NCBI RefSeq assembly: GCF_000003815.2
Contig: NC_049986.1
Coordinates: forward strand, 22,684,221-22,748,220
Source: Branchiostoma floridae
Taxonomy: Eukaryota > Chordata > Leptocardii > Amphioxiformes > Branchiostomatidae
Reading direction: 5' to 3'
Length of the DNA: 64,000 bases
The position numbers were made by a program, and so were the translations under genes. The notes beneath the pieces were generated by a model, which was not told the DNA's origin, did no database searches, and worked only from the letters and a program-made list of their open reading frames with translations. The stretch's first letter is position 1. Every line of letters starts with the position of its first letter. Shown in pieces: positions 48,818-59,900 of the stretch.

Positions 48818-49668
48818 CAGGCTTCTGGGCCTGCAGCCAGCCAGGTGACGACCACAGCCGCGTAAGCATGAGAAGAACACATGTATTGGAAATACAAATA
48901 AGGTTACCAACAAAATACTGAAATGCTAAGGTCTACTCGTTACAATAACTGTGTCACCAACAAAAGGCTTATATATGTACCACACTTCTTATCATAGCTT
49001 CTTTAAGTGAGACTGGTAGATTTAAGAGGTGCCTTTTCATTTACATACATGCAGTTTTAGATTCTCCAACCTACCGGGCTGCTGCACTTCAAGCCAGCCA
49101 GCAGAACATTGGAGCCTTCGTAGCATGAGTGGCACTCCTGTGATGGAAATAACAAAAAGGTTACCAACAAAATACTGAAATGCTAAGGTCTACTTATTAC
49201 AATAACTGGGTCACCAACAAAAGGCTTATATATGTACCACACTTCTTATCATAGCTTCTTTAAGTGAGGCTGGTAGATTAAGAGGTGCCTTTTTTATATG
49301 CATAAATGCAGTTTTAGATTCTCTAACCTACCAGGCTTCTGGCTTTAAACCACCCCCTGGAGGACACCAGTCTCCTGAGCATGAGGTGAACACCTATATT
49401 TGAAATACCAAATGGGTTACCAACAAAATACTGAAATGCTACGGTTTACTTATTACAATATCTGTGTCACCAACAAAAGGGTTATATCTGTACAACGCAT
49501 ATCTGTACCAAACTTCTTATCATAGCGTCTTTTTAAGCGAGACTGGTAGATTTAAGAGGTGACTTTTTCATATACATAAATGCAGTTTTAGATTCTCCAA
49601 CCAACCAGGCCTTTGCGCTTCCATCCAGTTGGCTGATGACTGCAGTCTACGCAGCATCAGTGGCACTC
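48818..49668 (-). repeat. second array of 63-nt exon cassettes (four copies)
   Basis: Cassettes 48880-48818 (63 nt, acceptor AG changed to AT), 49137-49075 (63 nt, VPLMLRRLQCSAGWLEVQ, splice sites intact), 49393-49332 (frame lost) and 49668-49606 (63 nt, acceptor AG changed to AC). From about 49185 to 49815 it is nearly identical to 38130-38760, 11 kb away. Confidence 0.75.
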
Positions 49669-49834
49669 GTGTGATGGAAATAACAAAAACGTTACTAAGA
49701 AAATACTGAAATGCTAAGGTCTACTTATTACAATAACTGGGTTCTGCTTGAAGAAATATCTTTTTATTTTTATTTTTTTGTCTAAATTACAGATGTAGTT
49801 TTAGATTCTCCAACCTACCAGGCTCAAGGTTAAT

Positions 49835-50038
49835 TTACAAGCTAAAATTCATTTCCCGATTTGCATGCATAGGAAGCTCCTGTCTAAACGTGTTCTTGCT
49901 AGCTAACTGGCTGTCCTGTGGCATACTGTTCCAAATGAATATAGATTTGTTTATAGCTTTGTGAAAAATATCGGCCATCCTCTTGCGTTGTGTTCCGCTA
50001 TGGTCACTCGATTCCCCGTGTAAATAGCGTTGTTCCAC
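49835..50038 (-). mobile_element. possible LINE ORF2 C-terminal tail
   Basis: Minus-strand peptide has KSIFIWNSMPQDSQLASKNT followed by FRQEL, resembling the WNxLP...FK/R-x-x-L ending of non-LTR reverse transcriptases. It starts where the duplicated cassette array breaks off at about 49815. Short and without other support. Confidence 0.4.
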
Positions 50039-50051
50039 TCATCGTCCCCTG

Positions 50052-50150
50052 CAGTTTGACGACTTGCTGAGCCAGGTCAAGGTTCTCCTCTTGTAAGGCC
50101 GATTTCCGGTTTTGGAGGAGAAAGGAATTTTTCTTCTGTTCATGTTGCCT
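50052..50150 (-). other. coiled-coil exon-like segment
   Basis: After an AACAG acceptor the minus strand reads KKNSFLLQNRKSALQEENLD followed by LAQQVVKLQ, a clean heptad pattern. The position where a donor is expected reads GGGACG, so the donor looks lost. A remnant (KNAFLLQN) recurs at about 51840-51870. Confidence 0.45.
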
Positions 50151-50425
50151 TTTTCGGTCGGTATTGAGAAATCTCTATTTATTGTCAACGGTACAGTAAA
50201 CATTGCAATAACAACATACATAAATATGACGTATGAAATAGCAAGACAAAATCAATATATAAATATGCACGGCGAGGTAATATTCTATTTTTTTTAAAGA
50301 CTTTCAGGTTTTGGTCAAATTTTCGGGGAGTAGTTGTGGTTTACCATTACATTGCCAACTATCCATTTTCCTTCTCAAGGTTAACTTAAGAGAATAGATG
50401 TACTCCGGCACATTATGGCGTCTAC

Positions 50426-50500
50426 CTGCAGCACCACGGCTGCCTGTTTGTTCTCCAGCTGATGAACTTTTTCCTCAAATTCTTGCAATTTTCTTGTCTT
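50426..50500 (-). other. coiled-coil exon, 75 nt, phase 0-0
   Basis: Between TGTTCAG and GTAGAC the minus strand encodes 25 residues, KTRKLQEFEEKVHQLENKQA then AVVLQ. Both splice sites and the frame are intact. Probably an upstream exon of the cassette family, but the link is inference. Confidence 0.5.
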
Positions 50501-50539
50501 CTGAACATTGATGTAGGAGGTCCATGGCATTTCTCCTTC

Positions 50540-50735
50540 TGGTAGCGTTGTTTTGCCATAGTGTGGAAGTGATGGTCACATTGACAAGATTTGTGAGGGA
50601 GGTGGACTGTGATGTGTTTTTGTAGTCCAATTTTTGTCTTTTAGTTTTTCACACATGTCACTAACATGTTGCAGTTTCGCGCATGTATCACATTCGACTG
50701 TTTCCGAATGCTTCATTTGTAATGAAAACACTTTT
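50540..50735 (-). pseudogene. degraded zinc-finger segment
   Basis: Minus-strand fragments TCEKCFHYK, then after a frameshift KHSETVECDTCAKLQ and DMCEKL. Related to 37500-37611 by AAGTGATRGTCACATTGACA and GTAGTCCA blocks. Not coding as it stands. Confidence 0.45.
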
Positions 50736-50926
50736 CACATGTGCGGCGCCTTCCTGTTCAGCCTCGAGTGGTAGCCCTCTAGGTCGTTGTTCGTCCTGAT
50801 CGGCTGTTCACTCATGCATTGTCCACTCGCTGTTCCCCAGCCACTCCCGTTCCATTTACATGTGTACCAATATTGAAAAAAAATGATCATTTTTCTGGAG
50901 TAATCTTTTACTGGCTTACGAGACAA
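50735..50926 (-). pseudogene. MULE transposase C-terminal relic
   Basis: Minus-strand peptide includes QPIRTNNDLEGYHSRLNRK. The R-T-N-N-x-x-E-G-x-H-x-x-L-N motif is diagnostic of the 3' part of Mutator-like (MULE/FLYWCH) transposases in animals. A stop follows at A-P-H-M. Isolated fragment. Confidence 0.6.
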
Positions 50927-51119
50927 ATCTATCTTATACTGTTATCCCGGCAGAAGCTGGAATATTTTCCAGAGATAATTTAGTTTGCATTGACAATATA
51001 TAAAATCTTTTTAGCTTTATTGCCATGGAACCACTCTCCAGGATAGCCGTGTTACAGGAGCATATCTCAATTTCAACAGTTTTTCATGTGTCGAAATGAC
51101 CAGTGAATGATGAGTACCT

Positions 51120-51257
51120 TGTCTTTTAGCACAACTGAGTCTTTCTCAATGGTCTTGTGGTCCTATTGCAGCGCCTCCAAGCAGTTGTTGTCATAGCAAA
51201 CTGTGTTCATCACTTGACTATGGTCGATGATCACGTCCCTCATCTCATTCGCAGACC
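51120..51257 (-). pseudogene. exon-like segment with one nonsense codon
   Basis: After CCTTTCCAG the minus strand reads SANEMRDVIIDHSQVMNTVC then LEALQ, stop (TAG where CAG would fit), and DHKTIEKDSVVLKDK up to GTACTC. It looks like a former coiled-coil exon of the same cluster. Confidence 0.35.
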
Positions 51258-51369
51258 TGGAAAGGGTCGACATTATCAGGCCACATTTCCAATTCTTGGT
51301 TCTAAGAGTGATGCTTTGCAAACACCTTAAAACTAGTCTGGCTATTTTCACCTTTTCCACCACCTACAA

Positions 51370-52240
51370 CACAGCAACACATGTGGGACGAAACGCCCTC
51401 TGCAATGTTCCATTTATCGTCCTCGCCTACCATGTCTGCTACGTGCAAAGTCGCACGGCTCGACTGTGAGGGGAAAACACAAGATCAAGAAAGACACACA
51501 CGAGTCTTGCGTAGATGTCACATTTCTGTTTTTTCATTAAGTTCTATTTGATACTGTAATGCATCGTGGAGTTTCTCTGCAAATCTGGGGGTTCCACTTT
51601 AGCTGAGATGTAGACCATATCCTCCGCACAGTAGTCTGTCCTGAAGTGATTTCGCAAATCTAGCTATAAACTTTACGTTGACGTTGGCTTTAAATGCTTC
51701 ACATTCTTGTGCAAGAATATTGTTCTACGCTAACTTTTGATTAAACTTTGTAGAAATAAACTACCGACTGGGCCTGTGTCGGCTTTACCTAAGTGCATAG
51801 GCTTGTTCTGTTCTTGCCCTGGCCGTAGTTGTTGTTCTGGAGGAGAAAGGCATTTTTCGTTCATTTATAGTTTATTTCAGGCACTTAGCCAATATTAACG
51901 GACAACAAAAAATAGAAAAGCATTCAAGACAAGATACAAATACAGATGCTATATTATGCAAGGGTAGGACTAGCCAGGGTGTTTGAAGGTAAGATTGACG
52001 TAGAGTCCGCAGAATTTGGTCGCCCGTTACTACAAAAATGTACTTTTTAGAACTCAACGAGACCCTGTTGCCATGGCAAATGTTCTTCATCTTCTGAAAA
52101 GAGCACCGGAGTTTCATCTAAATCCGCGCACTCCTGTAGGTGGGGCATGTTATGAGAAGGAACAGGGATATATTTAAGTCTACCAAAAATAATCTCTATA
52201 CTGCACACTGATTATAGAATAACTTAAGTTGCTATTAATG
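51370..52240. other. spacer between cassette cluster and zinc-finger relics
   Basis: Contains the diverged partner (51575-51815) of 39655-39880. Otherwise nothing recognisable. Confidence 0.4.
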
Positions 52241-52262
52241 CTGCAACCAGAGGAAAGTGATC

Positions 52263-52350
52263 CTTGCCTGCGTGGATACGAATGTGGTTTTTAAGGTTGA
52301 CTTTCAAACTAAAATGTTTCTTGCAGTGACAGCAAGGTTTGTGGCATTCC
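52263..52350 (-). pseudogene. C2H2 zinc finger, copy 1
   Basis: Minus strand reads PCCHCKKHFSLKVNLKNHIR then IHAGK, with C-x2-C-x12-H-x3-H spacing intact. A single finger with no open frame upstream. Confidence 0.6.
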
Positions 52351-52581
52351 AATTTTATAATTTTTTTAAGACAATTTTTGGGACAGTTACGTTTTTGTTT
52401 CTACATGTATTATGAAGAATGTGTATTCATTGACAGAGGTGAACACTTAGTGGCTTTTAAGTCTAATCTACCAATTCCTTAAAGCTGATATTTCCCAGCA
52501 ATCAGAACAGTGAGAGTTATTCTGTCTTCTTCATTCCTGCATCATAGATAAAAATTGCAGTTCTTGGACCTAAAGAGCTTC

Positions 52582-52694
52582 TTGCCTGCGTGGATACGAA
52601 TGTGGTTTTTAAGGTTGACTTTCAAACTGAAATGTTTCTTGCAGTGGCAGTAAGGTTTTGTGGCATTACTCCCGTGCGTTGTCAGGTTATAAAC
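52582..52694 (-). pseudogene. C2H2 zinc finger, copy 2
   Basis: Reads NLTTHGSNATKPYCHCKKHF and continues SLKVNLKNHIRIHAGK, almost identical to copy 1 and preceded by the end of another finger with a KPY linker. A third, broken copy (SVKVDLRT) is at about 53122-53160. The surrounding sequence is repeated too (52399-52512 resembles 52963-53057). Confidence 0.65.
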
Positions 52695-53204
52695 AGGACC
52701 TTGTTGAACAGGTCTAAGATGTAGAACTGCGTGTAACCACGGAAGCCGTTGACAATAGCCAGAACTCTACGAAGTCTACAGGTTAAACAGCAGGAGAGAA
52801 CACATTCAATTCTATGGAACTATTATGGAGATTTATTATTGACGTAAATACGTAGTGGCGTTTAATCTATTGTACAGAAAGAAAGCAGTTTCCAATAGTC
52901 TGGATAGGACATTTTCAATTTCGTATAAAATGTCAGACAATTTTGGGAGTTACTCTTCTATTTCTACATGTATTATGAAGGATATTTTGTAAACACAGTT
53001 GCTTTAAGTCTGATCTACCTATTCTTTAAAACTGATAGTTCTCAGCAATCAAAACAGCGTGTCGTCTTCCTTGCAGCTAACATACATCTTGCAACTCTCG
53101 GAGCTTTAATAGCATTCTGCCTGCTTGGATCCTTATATGGTTCTCAAATCTACTTTGACACTTCACTGTTTTTACATAGTACTAGTACTCGACCTCATTT
53201 GCCT

Positions 53205-53520
53205 TGCTGTTACAATCATCATCATCATTCATCCTCATGTGAGGTGGAGCAGACGAAGTTAGTCCTCCAGAACTGCTTGTCTTTCATCGCAAAGAGTAGC
53301 CCTTGCCCTTCCAGCCCTGTTTCGTCCTCAATGAGTTTCTTAAGAGTTGTGTTTGGACGGCCGACCTTTCTCTTGGTGTCGGGGGACCACAACAAGGCCT
53401 TCTAGCGGGTTCACGAGCCACATGTCCCGCAAGAAACAGCCGACACTGCTTTACTTTTGTAGAGACTTTTTTGGTAGTGATCCGTGCAACTGTTTGTTTG
53501 TAATATGCTTCCACCATGGA
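53205..53520 (-). mobile_element. LINE ORF2 3' end
   Basis: In two frames joined by one frameshift the minus strand reads ARITTKKVSTKVKQCRLFLA then GHVAREPA, followed by LLWSPDTKRKVGRPNTTLKK and a stop after HEDE. This basic GHVxR...GRP block is the C-terminal domain of many non-LTR retrotransposon ORF2 proteins. A short (TGA)n-type tail follows the stop (ATGATGATGATT). Confidence 0.75.
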
Positions 53521-53529
53521 TAGTTATAG

Positions 53530-53900
53530 CAAAGTTTGTGACATTAATATGATATAGCCTGAAGGTAACTACTCATCCAGGACATAGCGCTTGGAAAAAA
53601 CCGTGTTTTTTTTAGTTTGGCAAATAAAGTTCCATGGTCAACTAGATCCAGATGCAGGTCGACGTACACTGCACCAACCAACTCGCCCCTATACAAAGAC
53701 GCATTAAGCTAATCATCGGTAATTCTCAGTAAGGCTGTAGTTGTGGAGTGATTAGGGTGATAGGCATGTTGGTGGGGTGTAATCATATTATTTAGAGTAA
53801 CATAATGCCAAACTTGACAGTGCACAATCTTTTCCAATATTTTACTCGAGGTTGGGAGTAAGCTAAAAAGTCAGCTATTGATAATATGCACGTGCAAGCA
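53530..53900. other. no feature seen
   Basis: No open frame, repeat or motif recognised. Confidence 0.4.
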
Positions 53901-53904
53901 CACA

Positions 53905-54345
53905 GTTCTTGGGTGTTAATCCACTAGATGAGGAAGCTAGTATTCACAACGAAATGGGAGATGCGCCAAAAAGCTGGAAGTTTCTTTTCTTATACTCGAT
54001 TTGAACGTGTCTGAAAACATGCCGTGTGTTTCAGCGTATAGGTTCCATTTAAGAAGAGGGATAGAGCTTGGGGTCTTCCACCCGAATGATAAGTGTTTGT
54101 CCGGCGAAAGAGATCTACTGATGCCGAAGTTTGAGTGTTACTCCACTAGATAAGGTGGTGTTCACGACGAAATAGGAATTGCGTTAACCTGGAAGTTTCA
54201 GCCTCTCTTATACTTCATTTGAACGTGTTTGAATAAAAAGTCCAGCGGCTACGTTCTGTTTAAGAAGAGGGATAGAGCTGGGTGTCTTCCACGCGAATGA
54301 AAAGTGTTTGTCCGGCGAAAGAGACATCCACCGATGCCAAAGTTT
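53905..54345 (+). repeat. two-copy tandem repeat, about 212-bp unit
   Basis: AAGAAGAGGGATAGAGCT and AAGTGTTTGTCCGGCGAAAG occur near 54050-54132 and 54262-54347. The preceding CCACTAGAT...GGAAGTTTC segment is repeated at the same offset. Confidence 0.75.
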
Positions 54346-54490
54346 GGCAGACTTCCTCATTACTGCGAGGCCATTTTGAATGAGGTGCGCGGACCGTAAC
54401 GTCCATTTGGTCTGCCGTTAATAGCTTTGCTTTGAGGGAAGCGCAGAACCTGACAGGAAACCTGATGGCCAGCAGGAAACATGCCTACAG

Positions 54491-55215
54491 ATTACCCCAG
54501 GATGGATGGTTCGCCTTACAGTGTTGAATGGTCGTACCTGGGTACTTAAACTGGGTGGGAGGCCATCAGTTCGCCACGTTAGCTTTAGGGATGAACCTGA
54601 AGGTACTAGACGAATTTTAAAGGTATCTGTGTACCTATTTTCCAAGTTCATTTAAACAATATAGTACAAAGATAACAGTCACAACGTAAATGAGACTGGG
54701 GTGGTGACGTACCCTTTATAAATGTAACTTACAAGATGATACCTTTTCCCGTAAGATACAAGACAATATTTTAAATATTTTTTTTTACATATTTTAGATT
54801 AATTTACGTGCGAACAGATTACCCGAGGATGGATGGTTCGCCTTACAGTGTTGAATGGTCGTACCTGGGTACTTAAACTGGGCGGGAGGCCATCAGTTCG
54901 CCACGTTAGCTTTGGGGACGAACTTGTTCCGTAAGATGCAAGACACTTTTTTAAATAACGATTCTTTTTACATATCTTTTAAAAAATTCACGTGGCTAAA
55001 GATTACCAGACGATGGATGGTTCGCCTTAGAGTATTGAATGGTCATACCTGGGTCAGATGATGGGTCAGCTAACTGTGCGTACGTCCGTGGCAACTGAAC
55101 TCGGACGGTTGGTGAAAATTGGCGGTTGAGGAACGTTTTAAACCGGGTGGGAGGCCGTAGTTCGCCGCATTAGCACTGGGGATGAACCTGTACTGTAAGG
55201 TACTAGGCGGTTTTT
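54491..55215 (+). repeat. triplicated segment with conserved open frame
   Basis: Starts 54491, 54818 and 55002, each directly after CAG, AACAG or AAG. The plus frame in copies 1 and 2 reads GWMVRLTVLNGRTWVLKLGG then RPSVRHVSF. Copy 3 reads RWMVRLRVLNGHTWV and is interrupted by about 80 bp before its tail resumes at 55139. No known domain recognised. Could be a duplicated exon or a repeat that happens to be open. Confidence 0.6.
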
Positions 55216-55219
55216 AAAG

Positions 55220-56750
55220 TCTGTGCAAAAAATGTTTTAATTCATAATGTACAAAGTAGACACATGTGTGTACAGAAATATAGTTCTTGACATATATATA
55301 AAGCATAGCTGTATTAAGCAAAGAATTTGATGTGTCCATACGGTATCAGTTTTCATTCAGGCTTACAATTAGGACTATGACACCAGGTAACTTGACAAGT
55401 GCTCCAAACCAAGCAAGATCAAAGTGAGGAAATATATATTTCATACAACACAGAAACAGATAGATCACTGGTAGTGATCTTTAAGATTATAATATTTTCT
55501 ATAGAGAATACTCAATAAGCCTAATACATACATTTGTGAGGTATATTTTCTTTTGTTGCACAGAATGTAATATGGCTATCTGAATTTCTATCGTATCGGT
55601 GGCAGTGTTGTGTCGGTGTTTTCTTTAAGTAATATGACCATAAAACAGTATGTCAAATGAAATCTTTGCCATAGATCAACGAATCAATACCTTTGGCTTT
55701 CTTTGGAGCAGTACTTGTTGCTTTGACACCTGGAATTACTTATTCTCACCCTCTTCCTTTTTCTGCACACACTCTTCCAGAACGCTTGTGAAATCTATAG
55801 ACACAGACGTCCCAAGTTTTTTGTAGTTATTGCGATAGAATGCATAAGACTACTAGAATAGAATAATGATGATAATACATAAGAATTTATTTATTTATGT
55901 TTAATGTTAGATGAGTAGAAAAACCCGATGCACCAAAGAGAAGCATTGTTTACGCCATCTTACATCAAAGGTATCAATACTTGGTCGAATAGAATACAGA
56001 CCTTTCCCAGATGAAGGACAAGTTTTTTGTAACTACATAACGTCAGCCATTCCGATAATGTTTATTTGTTTATTCAACTTCGCAGATTTGGTACAATCTG
56101 AGGGGAGTCGGCAATAGAAATCTGGTTCCTCTACCAGACCGACTCCTCCAAAAGATTCACAAACTTGGGATAAAAACAATAAATGTAAGAAAAGCCTGAC
56201 ATTAAATACTATAAGTAATATATACAATAAAAATGAGAAAATAACATGTCGATGTGTATGAGTTTGAAATGGGACCGGACCAGGACGCCCGGCACGCTTC
56301 GTTCTGTACGTATACGTTCTGCCTGGAAAGTAGCAAAGAGCACCTACAAACACACCACCTATCGTTCGGCCACCATCTTTGATCTTCAACTGGTTTGCTG
56401 CTCGTGGTTCTCTCAGGTTTGCCTCTTGGCTATCAGGTGATGGCGGCTTCGGATACTTGATTAATAAGGCGTCTCTATCAGGACACTTCATAAACATGCA
56501 TCCCTGTCCACTATGGATTGCATATCAAGTAGATAACTTGGTATAAAATGAGTTTTATGTTTTGCATTTTGGCGAGTGATTTTTGTGTTCCCTGTTACAT
56601 CTGACCTGGACTGAATGACAAGGACAGTGTGGTCATTAATAATTCTTCATTATATTTCTAAATTGATTTGCAAACCTGAATTCTTCAGCACAAGTTTCCA
56701 AAACAATATTACGTCAGCCGTTCAGATATAATGTGCACGAGAAAATGTGG
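55220..56750. other. intergenic stretch, one unresolved minus ORF
   Basis: Minus 56497-56033 is open for 154 codons (starts MFMKCPDRDALLIKYPKPPS, contains GLVEEPDFYCRLPSDCTKSA). The latter part ends in AATAAACAAATAAACATTA, which resembles a retroelement 3' end more than a gene. No splice support. Confidence 0.35.
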
Positions 56751-56756
56751 CCGGGT

Positions 56757-56995
56757 GGCGTCGTATGTGGCGTAACTGGTAGAGCGTTCGGCTAGAAATC
56801 TACAGGTTCGATCCCCGCCGTGTCCCCAACGTTGTGCCCTTTCGAAAGGCACATTACACACTGACGACCTTCCTCACTTCACCCAGGTGTAAAATGGGTA
56901 CATGGCTTCGGTCATGGAGGTAAAAAAAGGACTTTCTTAACCTTCTGTATACTGTGTATGTGTCGCTGCTAATATAAGTTATAACCTCGATTGCA
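56757..56995 (+). mobile_element. tRNA-derived SINE (plus strand copy)
   Basis: A-box TGGCGTAACTGG and B-box GGTTCGATCCC both fit the Pol III consensus. A middle part CCTCACTTCACCCAGGTGTA and a 3' part ending TAATATAAGTTATAACC follow. Same family as 14876-15115, and better preserved. Confidence 0.85.
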
Positions 56996-56999
56996 GTTC

Positions 57000-59900
57000 C
57001 ACATTATCCCCTTTCGTCCAAAAGCCCATAGAAAAAAACAAACAAAAAAATATATCTGGGAGTAAAATGTTACCGGACGCCCGACACGCCCCGGCGTCTG
57101 GAGATTAAACAATCTCCCCAGGCAGTTCGATCGGAGACACGGCGACCCTTCCCGACCCGACTTCTAACAGCCAAGATGAAACGTTCCTACCGGGCTATCT
57201 GTAACCCATCTGTTTGGCTTATGCCACTCCACGGTCTATTACAGTGATACAGCGCAAATACCATTGGTTCAAACTTCCCTTCTAAATGTCATTCTGAGTT
57301 TCCCCCACCTGTAACTAACGTAGATCGTATCTGCCTGGTCGTCTCGTCTGTGCCATTAAACAGCCAACGCGGATTGCTTCGACATGGGCTTAGTTTCCCC
57401 TCCAAAGTCTTTAAAGAAGGATCAACTTGCTGTAACTGAGACTGAAATGGTTATGATTTGCATCTCAGGCACGCGGCCAGGTTAGCTACGCTCTAGTTTG
57501 TCCCAGACGCGCCGCCTGAAACGGTGTCATTCGGATTTTTGGACACGATAGTAGGTCAAGCCTGACGAACTTTCAAACTTTGTTGCACAATCAACATGGC
57601 AGTCCTGAACGGGACCCAAATACGTTGATTTTTACATGATTTCTTAAATTCAAATTAAGAAAATCTATGTAACAGAAAGCACGTACACGATGTGCATAGA
57701 GTTGTATACAACAAGGTTTTTCTAGGCGCAAGTCCAACCCTCTCCCCCAAAGGAGAAAAGTCGAATTATGTACAGCAAGTCTAGAACTTTGAAGAAATCA
57801 GGATTTAGGGCGTTTTTTAGTAATGATAAAACTTTGGGTGATAGCCAACATTTTACACTTTTGTGAAAAAAGAATACAATAGGCTCGCACTAAGTATTGA
57901 ATAGTTAGGCATTATTAGAAAGTGCTAAAAGATTACTATTAAATACCCGCTTGTTGTATGCGGGATTAGTACAGTGCTGCGCTAATGTTTATAATCTTAA
58001 CACATCAGCGAACTGTTATTATTTCTTTTATTTTGCTGTCATCGCACACTCCACTCTCGTTATGGTTCAGTAGTCAGATTGTTTCTTAGCTTTACGAGCA
58101 GTTTAAGCCTTATTGATTACCCTATTTAAAGCCCATGTACCATACCATATAACACTTAAATCAACGTAAAATGTTGCTGCATAATTATCTATTATGAAAA
58201 ACAAAGTAAATATTAAATTGCAGCATAAGATATATGCCAATTCTCTAAACGGTTTCACTTCTCCATTCTCGAATACGTATTGTGCAATAGTGATCTATTA
58301 ATGATTTACTGCTGTTGAGTGTTGCGAAAACTTGATTTGCCAAATGTGTCAACCCTACATAAACGCCTGGCTTACATTTTGGTTTGAAGTTGCCAAAGAT
58401 GTCGAACTTAAGTGTCCCCAAACCTTCATAGATTATTGTGTATGCGTGCCGAGAACTTGATTTACCAAATATGCCATCCTCTGACATAAGTTATTCCCCT
58501 GCTGTCATCGCTAAAGAATCACAAGGTTGGTTTAACGTTGCCAAAGATGTAATACCTGAGCGTCTTCAATACCACAATAAGTTCAATACTTTGAACTCTA
58601 GTAAACTTCCTCACACCTTCGGGGTTCATTATCGTTTCGTTCCGAGAAAACTTGACTTGCTAAATGTGCCATTCCGAGATAAACGTCTAACATACGTTCC
58701 CCCTTTCTGTCATCAAAATAAAGCGTGCACCGGAAACATCTGTCAGCTAACAGCCGTCTGCGTCGCCATTGCTGGTAATATATCGAACACCCAGGAGAAT
58801 TCTAGTCAGGAATATTCCTCAATGGACCTTTAAAAGACAGTAACTGCCAGGCCCCAGGCATGAAGTGAAGTAAGAGACAGAGAAGAATGATTGCTAATTT
58901 CTCCATTACCCGACAAACTAAGTGTTTTTCCCCAGGCAAACTTTCTGCAACTTTCTACCATGCAAATGGCAGGCTATTACCATATACCATATACTACTTG
59001 TCGTTAATGTTAGCTGGAGAAGGCTGTCTGCTGTAACTGGTCCGTTCCCGCGTGCTTCACCGGGCTGGCACCTTACTACTTAACAAAATGCATGCTGTAA
59101 TCACTACTATTAGAGGTACAAATGGTTAGAATCTTGAAAGGCATTAAAATATTACAACAAATGATTCATCATAAACATATCGTTTGAAGCTGTTTGACCA
59201 CACAGGTGGATTCCTTGACTATTGTACATTTGATGTATTTTCTCCAACGAAAAAGTGATGTATGTCCATACCTCCTATGGTCTGTGCAAATTATACAAGA
59301 CGAATCATCAACCGGCACGATCAGATTTTTCTCTGAAATATAATATCGAGATGATTTGATGAAATGACCAATGAGTCGCCCCTCATGTGATAACACAACT
59401 GGGATAAACACGAATCGGCACATATACAGTAGAGTAGATTCACCCTCAAGCTACCGACATCGTGCATCATGAAAATGGTATCCTGAAAATATATTTTAGA
59501 TCATATTTAAGTATGCGATGAATGCATTCAACAAATGTTTTTAAGTGCACCATTAAATGTCCACAAGGAAATAACTTTTAGTGTTGACTTTCTAAGATAT
59601 ATTTTTTTGTCCATCAGTATGATCCTCAGACGATTATACCAATTTGGAACGTTTTATGGTTTTTCCGTGTCATTTCAATTCATCTATAGAAATTTCATAC
59701 ATGTCTGTGCAACTGGTAATCTGGTTATCTTGACAAAGTACGTCTGCCAACACAGCGTCTCGAGGGAAGATCGGTCACCCTTTGGCAGGATAATCCGTTC
59801 AAATCCTATTATGCAGATTACAGTAGAGCAAATATGATTACCGTTGTTCTTCCCTGGTATCACAATGATTTTTAGTTACATTAATAGCAAGCTATAACCC

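Noticed and set aside
53284-53517. Host gene on the minus strand
   Set aside because: The basic GHVAR...GRPN block and (TGA)n tail identify it as a LINE 3' end.
56033-56497. Minus-strand 154-codon ORF as a gene
   Set aside because: No splice or domain support, and its end resembles a retroelement 3' tail with repeated AATAAA.
56757-56830. Possible functional tRNA gene
   Set aside because: The boxes are good but the segment continues into a SINE body, and stems do not pair as in a tRNA.
58438-58833. Plus-strand 131-codon ORF
   Set aside because: It crosses two copies of a local repeat whose frame is not conserved between units.
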